From an uncultured Bacilli bacterium (GTDB lineage Bacteria > Bacillota_I > Bacilli_A > RF39 > UBA660): a stretch of DNA of 47,006 nucleotides. Location: contig CALVHX010000005.1 of the NCBI GenBank assembly GCA_944329195.1, positions 1 through 47,006 on the forward strand, read 5' to 3'. Both the position numbers and the translations under genes were made by a program. A model generated the notes under the pieces. It was not told the DNA's origin, did not search any database, and worked only from the letters and a program-made list of their open reading frames with translations. Shown in pieces: positions 1-7,322 of this stretch (positions are counted from its first letter, which is position 1; each line of letters opens with the position of its first letter).

Positions 1-2
1 TC

Positions 3-833
3 TTCGACATATTCATTATACTACATAACCTTGTGTTTGAAAATACCTTTACCCCCTATAATCTAGTACACAGCGAAGTAAAAAAAGATAAAATAGAAAA
101 TACTTTTTTAGAAAATGTAATAAAGAAATTTCAAACTATAAGTGGGTATCATGTGTGGCTTGGTTTTATTGATAATTATAGACCGTTTAAAAATTCATCC
201 TTTGTTTTAAAAGAAAATAACAACATTCAAATTCCATTATCTAGTATTGGTTCTGGATTTGAAATGATTTTTTCCCTTATTTATTCTTATTATTTATCCA
301 AGCAGAACAATAAAAAAATGATCATACTAATAGATGAACCAGAATTACATTTACATCCTGATGTTAAAAAGAAATTTGTAGATTTTCTATTAGAAATATC
401 AAAAGACATTCAAGTAATAATAACTACACATTCGCCAATTTTGGTTAAACAATTAATGTATAATGAATTCGTAAAAAGCATTGTTATTCATAGCGATAAA
501 ACTATATCAGATATTAGTGATTTAAAATTATCTTATCTTTCTTCCAATGAAATAAATTATATTGCATTTGGATTGGCAACAGAAGAATGCCATAATGAAC
601 TTTACGAGGAAATTAAAAGTTTAAATGGAAATACATTAAAAATTAAAGATTTTGATAATCAATTCTTTGTAGTTACCAAAAATCAGCAAAAACTATACCC
701 ATGGATGGGCAACGCTAATGAAGTTAGTATACATACTTTTATTAGGAACCAGATACATCATAGAAAAGATAATGGAGAAGCAAAATATGATGATTTAAAA
801 TCATCAATTGATTTCATGAGAAGTTGCTTATAA
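3..833 (+). CDS. AAA/OLD-like ATPase, 5'-truncated by window edge
   Basis: This is the C-terminal part of an ABC-type (AAA_21/OLD-like) ATPase. The reading frame is open to the first base of the window, so the GTG at 33 is probably internal and the Walker A half lies outside. A Walker B/D-loop stretch (ILIDEPELHLHPD, about a third of the way in) and a switch histidine (TTHSP about 30 residues later) are visible, preceded by a signature-like segment (SSIGSGFE). The C-terminus has an N-Q-I-H-H motif followed by a helix, as I recall from ATPases of restriction or abortive-infection loci. It probably belonged to a defence or mobile-element locus that continues to the left, but its partner is not visible. 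It is moderately certain that this is an ATPase; its role is unknown. Confidence 0.8.
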   Translation, partial: FDIFIILHNLVFENTFTPYNLVHSEVKKDKIENTFLENVIKKFQTISGYHVWLGFIDNYRPFKNSSFVLKENNNIQIPLSSIGSGFEMIFSLIYSYYLSKQNNKKMIILIDEPELHLHPDVKKKFVDFLLEISKDIQVIITTHSPILVKQLMYNEFVKSIVIHSDKTISDISDLKLSYLSSNEINYIAFGLATEECHNELYEEIKSLNGNTLKIKDFDNQFFVVTKNQQKLYPWMGNANEVSIHTFIRNQIHHRKDNGEAKYDDLKSSIDFMRSCL

Positions 834-836
834 TTA

Positions 837-865
837 TTGCAGTTAAAAAAATAATGCGGTATAAT
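837..865 (+). promoter_or_regulatory. Strong sigma-A promoter for a small RNA
   Basis: TTGCAG (837-842), a 17-base spacer, then a perfect TATAAT (860-865). It starts 3 bases after the ATPase stop codon and no ORF with a ribosome binding site follows on this strand, so it seems to serve the structured RNA at about 872-976. Confidence 0.75.
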
Positions 866-871
866 TAATAC

Positions 872-976
872 ATCAAATACGAATGAACTTTTTACTAAAG
901 TGTGCGTAACCCCTTTAGTAAACGCTCCATTTGAAAACAACTTACGGACTAATTGAAGTTCGTGAGTTTTTATTTT
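872..976 (+). ncRNA. Predicted small structured RNA (orphan)
   Basis: This is a predicted transcript of about 105 nt running from the promoter at 837-865 to an intrinsic terminator. It contains a perfect 10-bp hairpin (TTTACTAAAG at 891-900 with CTTTAGTAAA at 913-922, 12-base loop). About 17 bases later comes a 12-bp stem (939-950 with 957-968, 6-base loop, two G-U wobbles) running into TTTTTATTTT. The wobble pairs make the second stem favourable as RNA on this strand rather than as a DNA palindrome. No coding frame is convincing. It matches no SRP RNA, 6S RNA, tmRNA or tRNA pattern that I recognise. It could be a regulatory or antitoxin RNA, or an RNA component of the element to the left. 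Confidence 0.6.
939..976 (+). terminator. Intrinsic terminator of the small RNA
   Basis: A 12-bp stem (939-950 / 957-968) with a 6-base loop and two G-U pairs, with a U-rich tail from about 967 to 976. It is oriented for plus-strand transcription. Confidence 0.7.
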
Positions 977-1193
977 ATATAAATCTAGTTGAAAAAATAT
1001 AACTGAAAACAAGCAGTACTTCAGAACTTAAACTTAAATATGTGTGAGGACAAATTAAACTTTATGTCTTAGCTAGCACTGAAAACATACTCCCGTAAGT
1101 TCTCTATTATGGTAAATCCCATACCTTAAATAAAAGAAAAGAAATCATATTTATAAAAATATTATTTAAATGAATCAGAAAAGAAAATGCTAA
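977..1193. other. Gene-free stretch with possible RNA helices
   Basis: No credible ORF. Three nested complementary pairs are visible: AGAACTTA (1023-1030) with TAAGTTCT (1096-1103), TATGT with ACATA inside it, and AGGACA with TGTCTT inside that. A short TATGG/CCATA hairpin follows near 1108-1124. In such AT-rich DNA these could be chance. Confidence 0.3.
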
Positions 1194-1226
1194 AATAAAG
1201 TCAGACTATTTAAGTCTAACTTTATT
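1194..1226 (-). terminator. Hairpin terminator of the PurZ-like operon
   Basis: AATAAAGT(C)AGACT at 1194-1207 pairs with AGTCT(A)ACTTTATT at 1213-1226: 13 bp, one mismatch and a 5-base loop, 40 bases after the PurZ-like stop codon. The minus-strand tail is T-rich. It is symmetrical enough to work in both directions. Confidence 0.65.
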
Positions 1227-1266
1227 AAAAATTAGTTATCCTTATAATTAAAATTATTGGTTCATA

Positions 1267-2643
1267 TCATCTTTTTTGTATGCTCTTAACCAAAGTTCTC
1301 TTTAAAATTCTATCACCATTTTTAGGCCCAGTTCCTAAGGCAGATATCTCAACATTAGTCTCTCTTTCAAGCCAACTAAAATATTCTCTTAAATATCTAT
1401 TAAAATAATACTCTTCAAAATTACCTTTTTCACCTTTAAAATCTAAATCTAATTGTTGAAAAAAGTTTAAATACAAACTAGAAGGAGTATTAATTTGACA
1501 ATTTGTTTTTAATTTTCTTATATCTAAATCGAATATTCTTCTTTCCATTTTTGTTACTGTCGTTTGTTCAGATTGATCAAATATAGTATTAGGTGGAAAA
1601 TCACTATCTACCATTGGAAGTTCAATCAACTTTGTTTCATATTCAGATAATCCCTTAGATTTATACATTAATCGTTCTAATTCTAGAGCTTCAATTAATG
1701 TTATAGTATCTAAATTTTTTGATTTATAATTTTCTCCAAAAACTTGTTTTAAATATATTGGAGGGCAATGACTGATAATTTTCTTTAATTTTTTAATATT
1801 TAAATGACTAGGAAAACATTCAACATCACCACGACAAGGATAGCATCCATACATTGCCGCAAGATTAACTTGTGTCCACATTAATTCATCGCCACTACCA
1901 TAACCACCTGTATAGATAACGTCTCCAGATTTAGTTACATTACTAATTCTTATTGGAAAAGGTCTTATCACCATAATAGTTTGTAATAGTCTTTCGGGTG
2001 AAATTCCTGAATCTGCAAGTAATTGCGCAGTAGAAACATTTCTACTAGTAACATAAGGATAATTACCACTATGATTTAAATCTAAATCACACCCTTGAGA
2101 TCCTTCTAACATTACATATTCTAAAGGGTTATCAAGATGATTATATAATCTCTCTATCCATTCGCCATTAGAACAAACAATTGCATTTTTAAACGTCTTA
2201 AAAAATTCTAATCTATTATCACGAAGAATTTTTTCACTTAAAACAGCTCCACATCCTTTAAATGTTGAACCACTTTTAATATGTTCTTTTTCATATTGTT
2301 TATGTCTTTCATCAATTAAAGGAACCATTTCATGAACATAAATTTTTCTATCCCCTAGATATTTACTAGCTTGTTCATATTCATTGCTAAATACTTCCAT
2401 ATCAATAGCAGAACCAGGACCTATAAATAACTCTGTATTAGGATTAACTGATGATACGGGGATATTTCTAAAAACAGTAGCATTACCATTTTCATCTACA
2501 AAAGTATGACCTGCATTTGGCATACAATTAGTAACAGAAGCACCTAGATTAATGGATTTATCAGTTGCTATTTCCCCAATAACTTTAGCCTTACCACAAC
2601 TACCAGCTTCTCCATCTATTACTGATATAACATTTTTAACCAT
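1267..2643 (-). CDS. PurZ-like adenylosuccinate synthetase paralogue
   Basis: A member of the adenylosuccinate synthetase superfamily, 458 residues. The P-loop reads GSCGKAK (14-20) where PurA has GDEGKGK, so the catalytic Asp is Ser15. His46 of NAGHT is kept. Other family blocks are GSTFKGCG (125-132), EGSQG (180-184), YPYVTSRN (195-202), TTVTKMERR (361-369) and a C-terminal GTGP (437-440). The last blocks resemble the archaeal/phage PurZ branch rather than housekeeping PurA. From memory, Asp-to-Ser is the hallmark of PurZ, which joins aspartate to dGMP on the way to diaminopurine nucleotides. An extra segment of roughly 100 residues (about 262-360) makes it longer than phage PurZ. It lies 20 bases behind the Ppx-like gene, in one operon. 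The substrate ((d)GMP or IMP) is not proven. Confidence 0.85.
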   Translation of the reverse strand: MVKNVISVIDGEAGSCGKAKVIGEIATDKSINLGASVTNCMPNAGHTFVDENGNATVFRNIPVSSVNPNTELFIGPGSAIDMEVFSNEYEQASKYLGDRKIYVHEMVPLIDERHKQYEKEHIKSGSTFKGCGAVLSEKILRDNRLEFFKTFKNAIVCSNGEWIERLYNHLDNPLEYVMLEGSQGCDLDLNHSGNYPYVTSRNVSTAQLLADSGISPERLLQTIMVIRPFPIRISNVTKSGDVIYTGGYGSGDELMWTQVNLAAMYGCYPCRGDVECFPSHLNIKKLKKIISHCPPIYLKQVFGENYKSKNLDTITLIEALELERLMYKSKGLSEYETKLIELPMVDSDFPPNTIFDQSEQTTVTKMERRIFDLDIRKLKTNCQINTPSSLYLNFFQQLDLDFKGEKGNFEEYYFNRYLREYFSWLERETNVEISALGTGPKNGDRILKRTLVKSIQKR

Positions 2644-2663
2644 AATATCTCCCTAAATAAGTT

Positions 2664-3560
2664 TTACTTTAAATCATTTATAACCCCATTTATTAAATTT
2701 AAATCTGACGGAATAATCCATTTTACATTTGCTATTTTAAATAATACTAAAGGTATAATGGCACCACTTCTTGCACCATCCATCCATTTAGGATTATTAG
2801 GCATTAATTTATATAATTCATCAAGAGAAATATCATAAAATACCTTTTTAGTACCTTCAATATAATCTTCTAAACTAAGCATATATTTATGAACATTATC
2901 ATTAAACAAAGTATTATCTACTAAATTAAATCCAGTTAGCAATTCAAATCTTTCTTCACCACCAGTAAATATTGCACAATCATAATCTTTATCTAATTCA
3001 ATATTAGATAATTTTTCTAGAGCAAACTTTTCCATCTCTTCAACAGTATTACCACTATATTTGTCATTAACTTTATCAAAATTATTTAATAAATCAGCGA
3101 CGCCAATCGTTAAATTTTTTGTATCAGTTATTTTATCACCTACAAAAGTTACTAACTCAGTAGTTTTACCACCCATATTAATAATTAAGACTTTCTTGTT
3201 GTTATAATCATTTTCCATAGCTTTGGCTAAATAATAATTCTCAATACCATGACTAATAATATTAAAATGTAAATCAAATTTTTCGTTAAACAACTTAACT
3301 AAATCTTGTTTTCTTTTTTGTGTTAAATTTCTAAATATACCAGTAACGAAAATATTTGTATTATAATACTTTAAATTATATTTGGTTTTTATTTTTTCAA
3401 AGTAATCGCATAGTTCTTTTAAATTATTTTCACTAATACCTTTTCCTCTATCAAAATCATTTTTAAAATATATAGAATGTTCTTCAATAAGTTTTAATTC
3501 ATTCTCATAACAATAAACTTTTATTGTTGATGAACCAAGATCTATATAATAATTTTTCAT
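2664..3560 (-). CDS. Ppx/GppA-like ASKHA phosphatase family protein
   Basis: 298 residues from the ATG at 3560, which has AGGAG 8 bases upstream; the in-frame start 10 codons earlier lacks such a site. The ASKHA phosphate-1 motif is YIDLGSSTIKV (5-15), phosphate-2 is NMGGKTTEL (128-136) with Asn in place of the usual Asp, and the adenosine-type motif is FTGGEE (198-203). A Glu in GIEN (107) sits where Ppx/GppA keep their catalytic Glu. The length fits a bare two-lobed Ppx/GppA domain without the C-terminal HD region. Family members hydrolyse polyphosphate or pppGpp. It is the first gene of an operon with the PurZ-like enzyme, which suggests a guanine-nucleotide substrate or regulator; that link is inference. 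Confidence 0.75.
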   Translation of the reverse strand: MKNYYIDLGSSTIKVYCYENELKLIEEHSIYFKNDFDRGKGISENNLKELCDYFEKIKTKYNLKYYNTNIFVTGIFRNLTQKRKQDLVKLFNEKFDLHFNIISHGIENYYLAKAMENDYNNKKVLIINMGGKTTELVTFVGDKITDTKNLTIGVADLLNNFDKVNDKYSGNTVEEMEKFALEKLSNIELDKDYDCAIFTGGEERFELLTGFNLVDNTLFNDNVHKYMLSLEDYIEGTKKVFYDISLDELYKLMPNNPKWMDGARSGAIIPLVLFKIANVKWIIPSDLNLINGVINDLK

Positions 3561-3611
3561 ATTATCAACTCCTATACAATATTTTATCATATAATTCTGC
3601 TATTTTAAAGG

Positions 3612-3633
3612 CTTTATAACAACTTTATAACAA
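3612..3633. repeat. Tandem 11-bp repeat upstream of the Ppx/PurZ-like operon
   Basis: CTTTATAACAA occurs twice head to tail (3612-3622 and 3623-3633), 52 bases before the Ppx-like start codon. The position fits a promoter or operator element. No repressor gene is adjacent. Confidence 0.5.
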
Positions 3634-3680
3634 ATTTTCAGTAAAAAAGAGTAAAGATTTTTCGCAAAAAATTTGATAAA

Positions 3681-3712
3681 TTACTACATAATAAAAAGAT
3701 GGTATGTAGTAA
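3681..3712 (+). promoter_or_regulatory. Inverted repeat over the transposase start codon
   Basis: TTACTACATA (3681-3690) and TATGTAGTAA (3703-3712) form a perfect 10-bp stem with a 12-base loop. Its right arm ends on the A of the ATG at 3712. It could sequester the start of the transposase in read-through mRNA, a usual way insertion sequences limit expression, or serve as an operator. Confidence 0.5.
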
Positions 3713-4995
3713 TGAATCGAAAAACAAGAAGAGAATTGAAAAAAGACAAAAATTTGATAAAAGAATTATATTCTATAATAGTAAAATATCTGTCGAAATT
3801 ATTAACAATGTTTAATAATTTAACTGATACTAGGCATCAAAGTTATGTAACATATTCAATGAAAACAATTTATGTTACCAGACTATTTCCACTTTTATGT
3901 GGCTTAACAACTATGACAGACATTTCAACAGATACATTTAATACAGATACTTGTATAAAAAATATATCTAAAATATGTAATCAAAATTTAAGCGAACTTC
4001 CTTATTGGGAAACTATCCAAGATGTATTTATGAATATTAAAACTAGTGAACTAAGAGACATTCAAAAGTATATTGTTAAAACTCTAATCCGTTCTAAAAT
4101 GTTTGATAGATATAAATATGATGGTTATTTTCAAATTGTTGTTGATGGAACCGGTCTTTCTAATCATAGTTATAATTTAAACGATAATTGCATTAAAAAG
4201 AAATATAAAGATGGAAAAATTGCTTATTGTAAATATGTTTTAGAATGTAAATTAATCGTCGGTAATATAGTTATTAGTTTAGATAGTGAATGGATAGAAA
4301 ATGCAGAAAACTTAAATGAAAATCAAAAACAAGATTGTGAAACTAAAGTTTTTGAAAGAATGGCAAAAAGAATTAAAAAGAAATATCCTAAGCAAAAATT
4401 CATTATTACTGCCGATGCTTTATATTGTACTTCTCCAATGATTTGTATTTGTAAAGAAAACCATTGGAAATATATATTTAATCTAAATGATAGATTACGA
4501 ACCGTTTTCAAGGGTTTTAATGATTATATTGAGTGTTTTAACGATTGTTCTATTGAAAACTATTTTTTAGATAACAATTATAAGTATAAAAATCATAAAT
4601 TTAATATAATAAAATTCACTGAGAGCAAAAAGAAAAAAACGACCAATTTTCATTATATTACCAACTTAAAAGTAACTAACAATAATATCAAAAAAATTGT
4701 ATGTTTAGGTAGAAATCGCTGGAAAATTGAAAATCAAGGTTTTTTATAATCAAAAGCATCGCACTTTTGATATTACTCATTTAAATTCTAGAAACGATAC
4801 GGCTTTAAAAAATCATTATTTCTTTATTCAATTTGCTCATACAATTAGACAACTGCTAGAAAAGGTAATAAATCAATTAAATTGTTAAATTTGAAAATAA
4901 AAGAAGTAAGTTACATTTTACTAAACAACCTTACTTCAACAATCTCAGATCTTAATAATTTAGAAACTAACTTTCAATTAAGATTTGATGAATAA
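3712..4995 (+). pseudogene. IS transposase (IS4/ISLre-type DDE) with two frameshifts
   Basis: The first frame (ATG 3712) gives 345 residues with DDE-transposase hallmarks: VVDGTGLS, ITADALY and RNRWKIENQGF near its end. At a run of six T's (about 4740) the frame breaks and hits TAA at 4747. Homology-like sequence continues in the next frame (YNQKHRTFDITHLNSRND... to the TAA at 4886). It then returns to the original frame (LKIKEVSYILLNNLTS... NFQLRFDE) and stops at 4993-4995. A single T gain at 4740 and a single-base change around 4870-4885 would restore a product of about 427 residues. I could not find convincing terminal inverted repeats, so the element borders are open. Slippage at T6 is an alternative for the first break but does not explain the second. 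Confidence 0.7.
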
Positions 4996-5294
4996 ATTAT
5001 ACTATAAATGTTCTTTGAAATCTAGTCTTTTCACCAAAAATTTTTTAGCCTTAGCAAAAGTTTTTTTGTCATGCTTTAAAATATAAGAACTTGAGAAGAA
5101 AAAATTTTAGAAATTATTTTTTCATCTTAATTTGTAATTTTTTTATACTTTTAATTTATTTACTCTTTTTATTGTGAATCTAAATGACAATATACGACAA
5201 CTCGAACATAAATTAAACATCAATATTTTGCCTTAAATTACTCAGAATCCTCTTCTAATCTTTTCTCTATATCTTCAATACTAGGTAAAGTATT

Positions 5295-6269
5295 CTATAA
5301 AAATTCTGGAATCTCAGATAATATTTTATACTCACTTACTCCAATTGGTTTATTGATATCCTTTAATGCTAATTCAGCAGTAACTCTCTTCTTATCTTTA
5401 CAAAGTAATATACCAAATGTTGGATTATCCTTTTCATCTTTAATACATTTGTCAACCGCACTTAAATAAAAGTTTAGTTTACCAGCATATTCAGGTTTAA
5501 ACACTGTTGTTTTAAGTTCAATAACTACATAACTTCTAACTTTTAGATTATAGAATAATAAATCTAAATAATAGTCTTCATTTTCAATTTCTAAATGATA
5601 TTGTCTACCAACAAAAGCAAAACCATTCCCTAACTCCAATAATAACTTGGTTATATTTGCTGTTAATTCTCTTTCGATATCAAGTTCTTTTAAATCTTTA
5701 TCGGTAGTTATAAAATCAAATATATATGGACTTTTTAATAATTCTTTTGCTTGTTCATTATTAGGAGAAGGCAATGTTTCATCAAAATTAGTTGTTTTAT
5801 TTTTTAATAGTGCCTGTCTTTCATATAATTTACTTGCTATTTGATGAACAATTACAGGTCTTGTCCAACCGTTTTGAAGAGATTCCTTAATATACCAGCT
5901 TCTTTGTTCTTTATCTTTTACTTGATCCATTATAGTTGTTATAGAAGACCAAGGTAATTTTGCAACATGATGTTGCAAAAATTCATCGTTATCAAATTCA
6001 GTAGCAAATTTTTGCATATATCTTAAGTTTCTTGCTGACATACCTTTTAATGCAGGAAACTCCATTTTTAAATCTTTTGCTAAAGTATCTATAAAAGATG
6101 AACCCCATTTATTGTTTTCAATTAGTTTTAAACCAATATTGTAATACATTAATACTAAATCTTTATTAGCATTTTCTACTATCCTATTTCTAGTAGTAAT
6201 TAAAGTTTTCTTAATGTCATTTAATACTTCAAAATATTTATCATTATTTTCTAACTTAACATCCTCCAT
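5295..6269 (-). CDS. YhcG-type PDDEXK nuclease (DUF1016), amber-truncated
   Basis: A DUF1016/YhcG protein of 324 residues. The N-terminal helical domain carries GSSFIDTLAKDLKMEFP and SARNLRYMQKF. The C-terminal PDDEXK fold has FAFVGRQYHLEIENEDYYLDLLFYN and then the E-x-K of VVIELKTTVFKPEYAGKLNFYL. The family is thought to be a nuclease and is common in defence islands and near restriction systems. The ORF ends at TAG (5295-5297), but 18 more in-frame codons (NTLPSIEDIEKRLEEDSE) follow to a TAA at 5238-5240. They match the usual end of the family, so one nonsense change has clipped the tail. The catalytic core is complete and the protein may still work. Confidence 0.85.
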   Translation of the reverse strand: MEDVKLENNDKYFEVLNDIKKTLITTRNRIVENANKDLVLMYYNIGLKLIENNKWGSSFIDTLAKDLKMEFPALKGMSARNLRYMQKFATEFDNDEFLQHHVAKLPWSSITTIMDQVKDKEQRSWYIKESLQNGWTRPVIVHQIASKLYERQALLKNKTTNFDETLPSPNNEQAKELLKSPYIFDFITTDKDLKELDIERELTANITKLLLELGNGFAFVGRQYHLEIENEDYYLDLLFYNLKVRSYVVIELKTTVFKPEYAGKLNFYLSAVDKCIKDEKDNPTFGILLCKDKKRVTAELALKDINKPIGVSEYKILSEIPEFL

Positions 6270-6312
6270 TTACAAGTGTTCTTGTTGATATAATTATACT
6301 ATAAATTTGTTA

Positions 6313-6380
6313 CTATTCACAGTCATTTTGCCCTTTATTTATGTTAAATTTAAAATTTGGATAAAAATAGGCTGTGAATA
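6313..6380. repeat. Spaced inverted repeat upstream of yhcG-like gene
   Basis: TATTCACAG (6314-6322) and CTGTGAATA (6372-6380) are perfect 9-bp inverted copies about 50 bases apart. The gene-proximal arm lies just upstream of a TATAAT-like box facing the nuclease gene. It could be a paired operator, or a chance match. Confidence 0.35.
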
Positions 6381-6509
6381 CTTGCTTTTTCACATATTTA
6401 TAAAATTAAAAATTCAATAAAAAAGACATATGTAATAATAACTGTGGATGCTTTCCTATATTCCTAATAATATTTATAATTACCATTCTCTTAACTATAA
6501 TCTAAATTA

Positions 6510-6914
6510 CTATCTCCTCTTTAATCCAACCTTCTTCTTAAACTCTATTACCTCATCTATACTACATACATCACTATCAAATAACATAGGAATAATATAA
6601 TCATCTTCTTTATATAAAATATTATATCCTAACTCTTTTAAAACAATATTAAGAAATATCTTTAAAGTCCTACTATTCCCATCATAAAAAGGCTGGTAAT
6701 ACAATAATTTTCCTACTAAATTAAGTAAATTTAATAATATCTTATCTATATCTTGTGTTGTCTTTAATACCTCATATAAATTTCTTAATAACCCATCAAA
6801 ATACTTTAAATCTTCCTCAGAATTAAGTCTAATATTGTTTTTATCATTAATAATACTACTATTTATCTTTACTAACTTACTAAAATAAGGATATTTTTTA
6901 TATATTTCTTCCAT
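6510..6914 (-). CDS. Small Fic/Doc-fold protein lacking the catalytic His
   Basis: 134 residues with a recognisable Fic core: QPFYDGNSR (74-82) followed by TLKIFLNIVLKELGYNI. Active Fic AMP-transferases have H-P-F-x-D/E-G-N-G/K-R; here the His is Gln74 and the second Gly is Ser81. Without the His base AMP transfer should be lost, so this is a degenerate, regulatory or differently acting member. Its ATG directly follows the TAG of the upstream 115-residue gene with no gap, so the two are translationally coupled as in toxin-antitoxin pairs. The short length fits a minimal Fic domain. The neighbourhood of disrupted genes also allows simple decay. Confidence 0.7.
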   Translation of the reverse strand: MEEIYKKYPYFSKLVKINSSIINDKNNIRLNSEEDLKYFDGLLRNLYEVLKTTQDIDKILLNLLNLVGKLLYYQPFYDGNSRTLKIFLNIVLKELGYNILYKEDDYIIPMLFDSDVCSIDEVIEFKKKVGLKRR

Positions 6915-7262
6915 CTAAACCACCCATTTATATATCTTATTTTCTTTCTTCTTGCACCTACTATAAACCAACCTTATCTGTCCCCGTATACTTATTAAAG
7001 TAGTATTTTCAAATATACTATCTATATTATCTATAAAATCATTATCTAAATATTGAAAAGTAAACTCATAATCATAGCCCATCTTTACTTCATTTGCTAA
7101 AGAACTTAATACCCTAACTCTACTACTTTCTCCTTGAAATTGCACTATATCTAAATACACATATTCTTCATCATCATCTATATAAATACTTTTAACATTA
7201 TAAGTCCTAGTAAAAGTCATATATTCATATTCATTCTTACAAAAACTAGTATCATACTCCAT
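6915..7262 (-). CDS. Hypothetical protein coupled to the Fic-like gene
   Basis: 115 residues, no family recognised. It is rich in Tyr, Asp and Glu, predicted mainly beta, with no membrane segment and a basic, Lys-rich end (RCKKKENKIYKW). No clear Shine-Dalgarno precedes the ATG at 7262. A TAGAAT box lies about 17 bases upstream, so the message could be nearly leaderless. The stop codon abuts the start of the Fic-like gene. By position it could be an antitoxin or inhibitor partner, but it shows no Fic-inhibitory helix motif (S/T-x-x-x-E-G-x-x), so the role stays open. Confidence 0.55.
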   Translation of the reverse strand: MEYDTSFCKNEYEYMTFTRTYNVKSIYIDDDEEYVYLDIVQFQGESSRVRVLSSLANEVKMGYDYEFTFQYLDNDFIDNIDSIFENTTLISIRGQIRLVYSRCKKKENKIYKWVV

Positions 7263-7322
7263 TCTATAGTATTACATTCTAATATCGTTAATCACCTATC
7301 TGTAAAACCATTAACCTGAGTG

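Noticed and set aside
891-925. Possible H-type pseudoknot in the small RNA
   Set aside because: Only three bases of the hairpin loop (GCG) pair with the flank (CGC) without breaking the stem; too few to claim.
758-1012. 84-residue minus-strand ORF over the ATPase end and the small RNA
   Set aside because: No ribosome binding site and no recognisable protein features; it overlaps the ATPase 3' end and the promoter, hairpins and terminator read on the other strand.
837-1130. tracrRNA or CRISPR-associated RNA
   Set aside because: No repeat array, no cas gene and no anti-repeat are visible in the window, so there is no support for it.
3591-5237. Complete insertion sequence with terminal inverted repeats
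   Set aside because: Only vague A/T-run similarity was found between the left (about 3655-3680) and right (about 5030-5060) flanks; no clear terminal repeat or target duplication.
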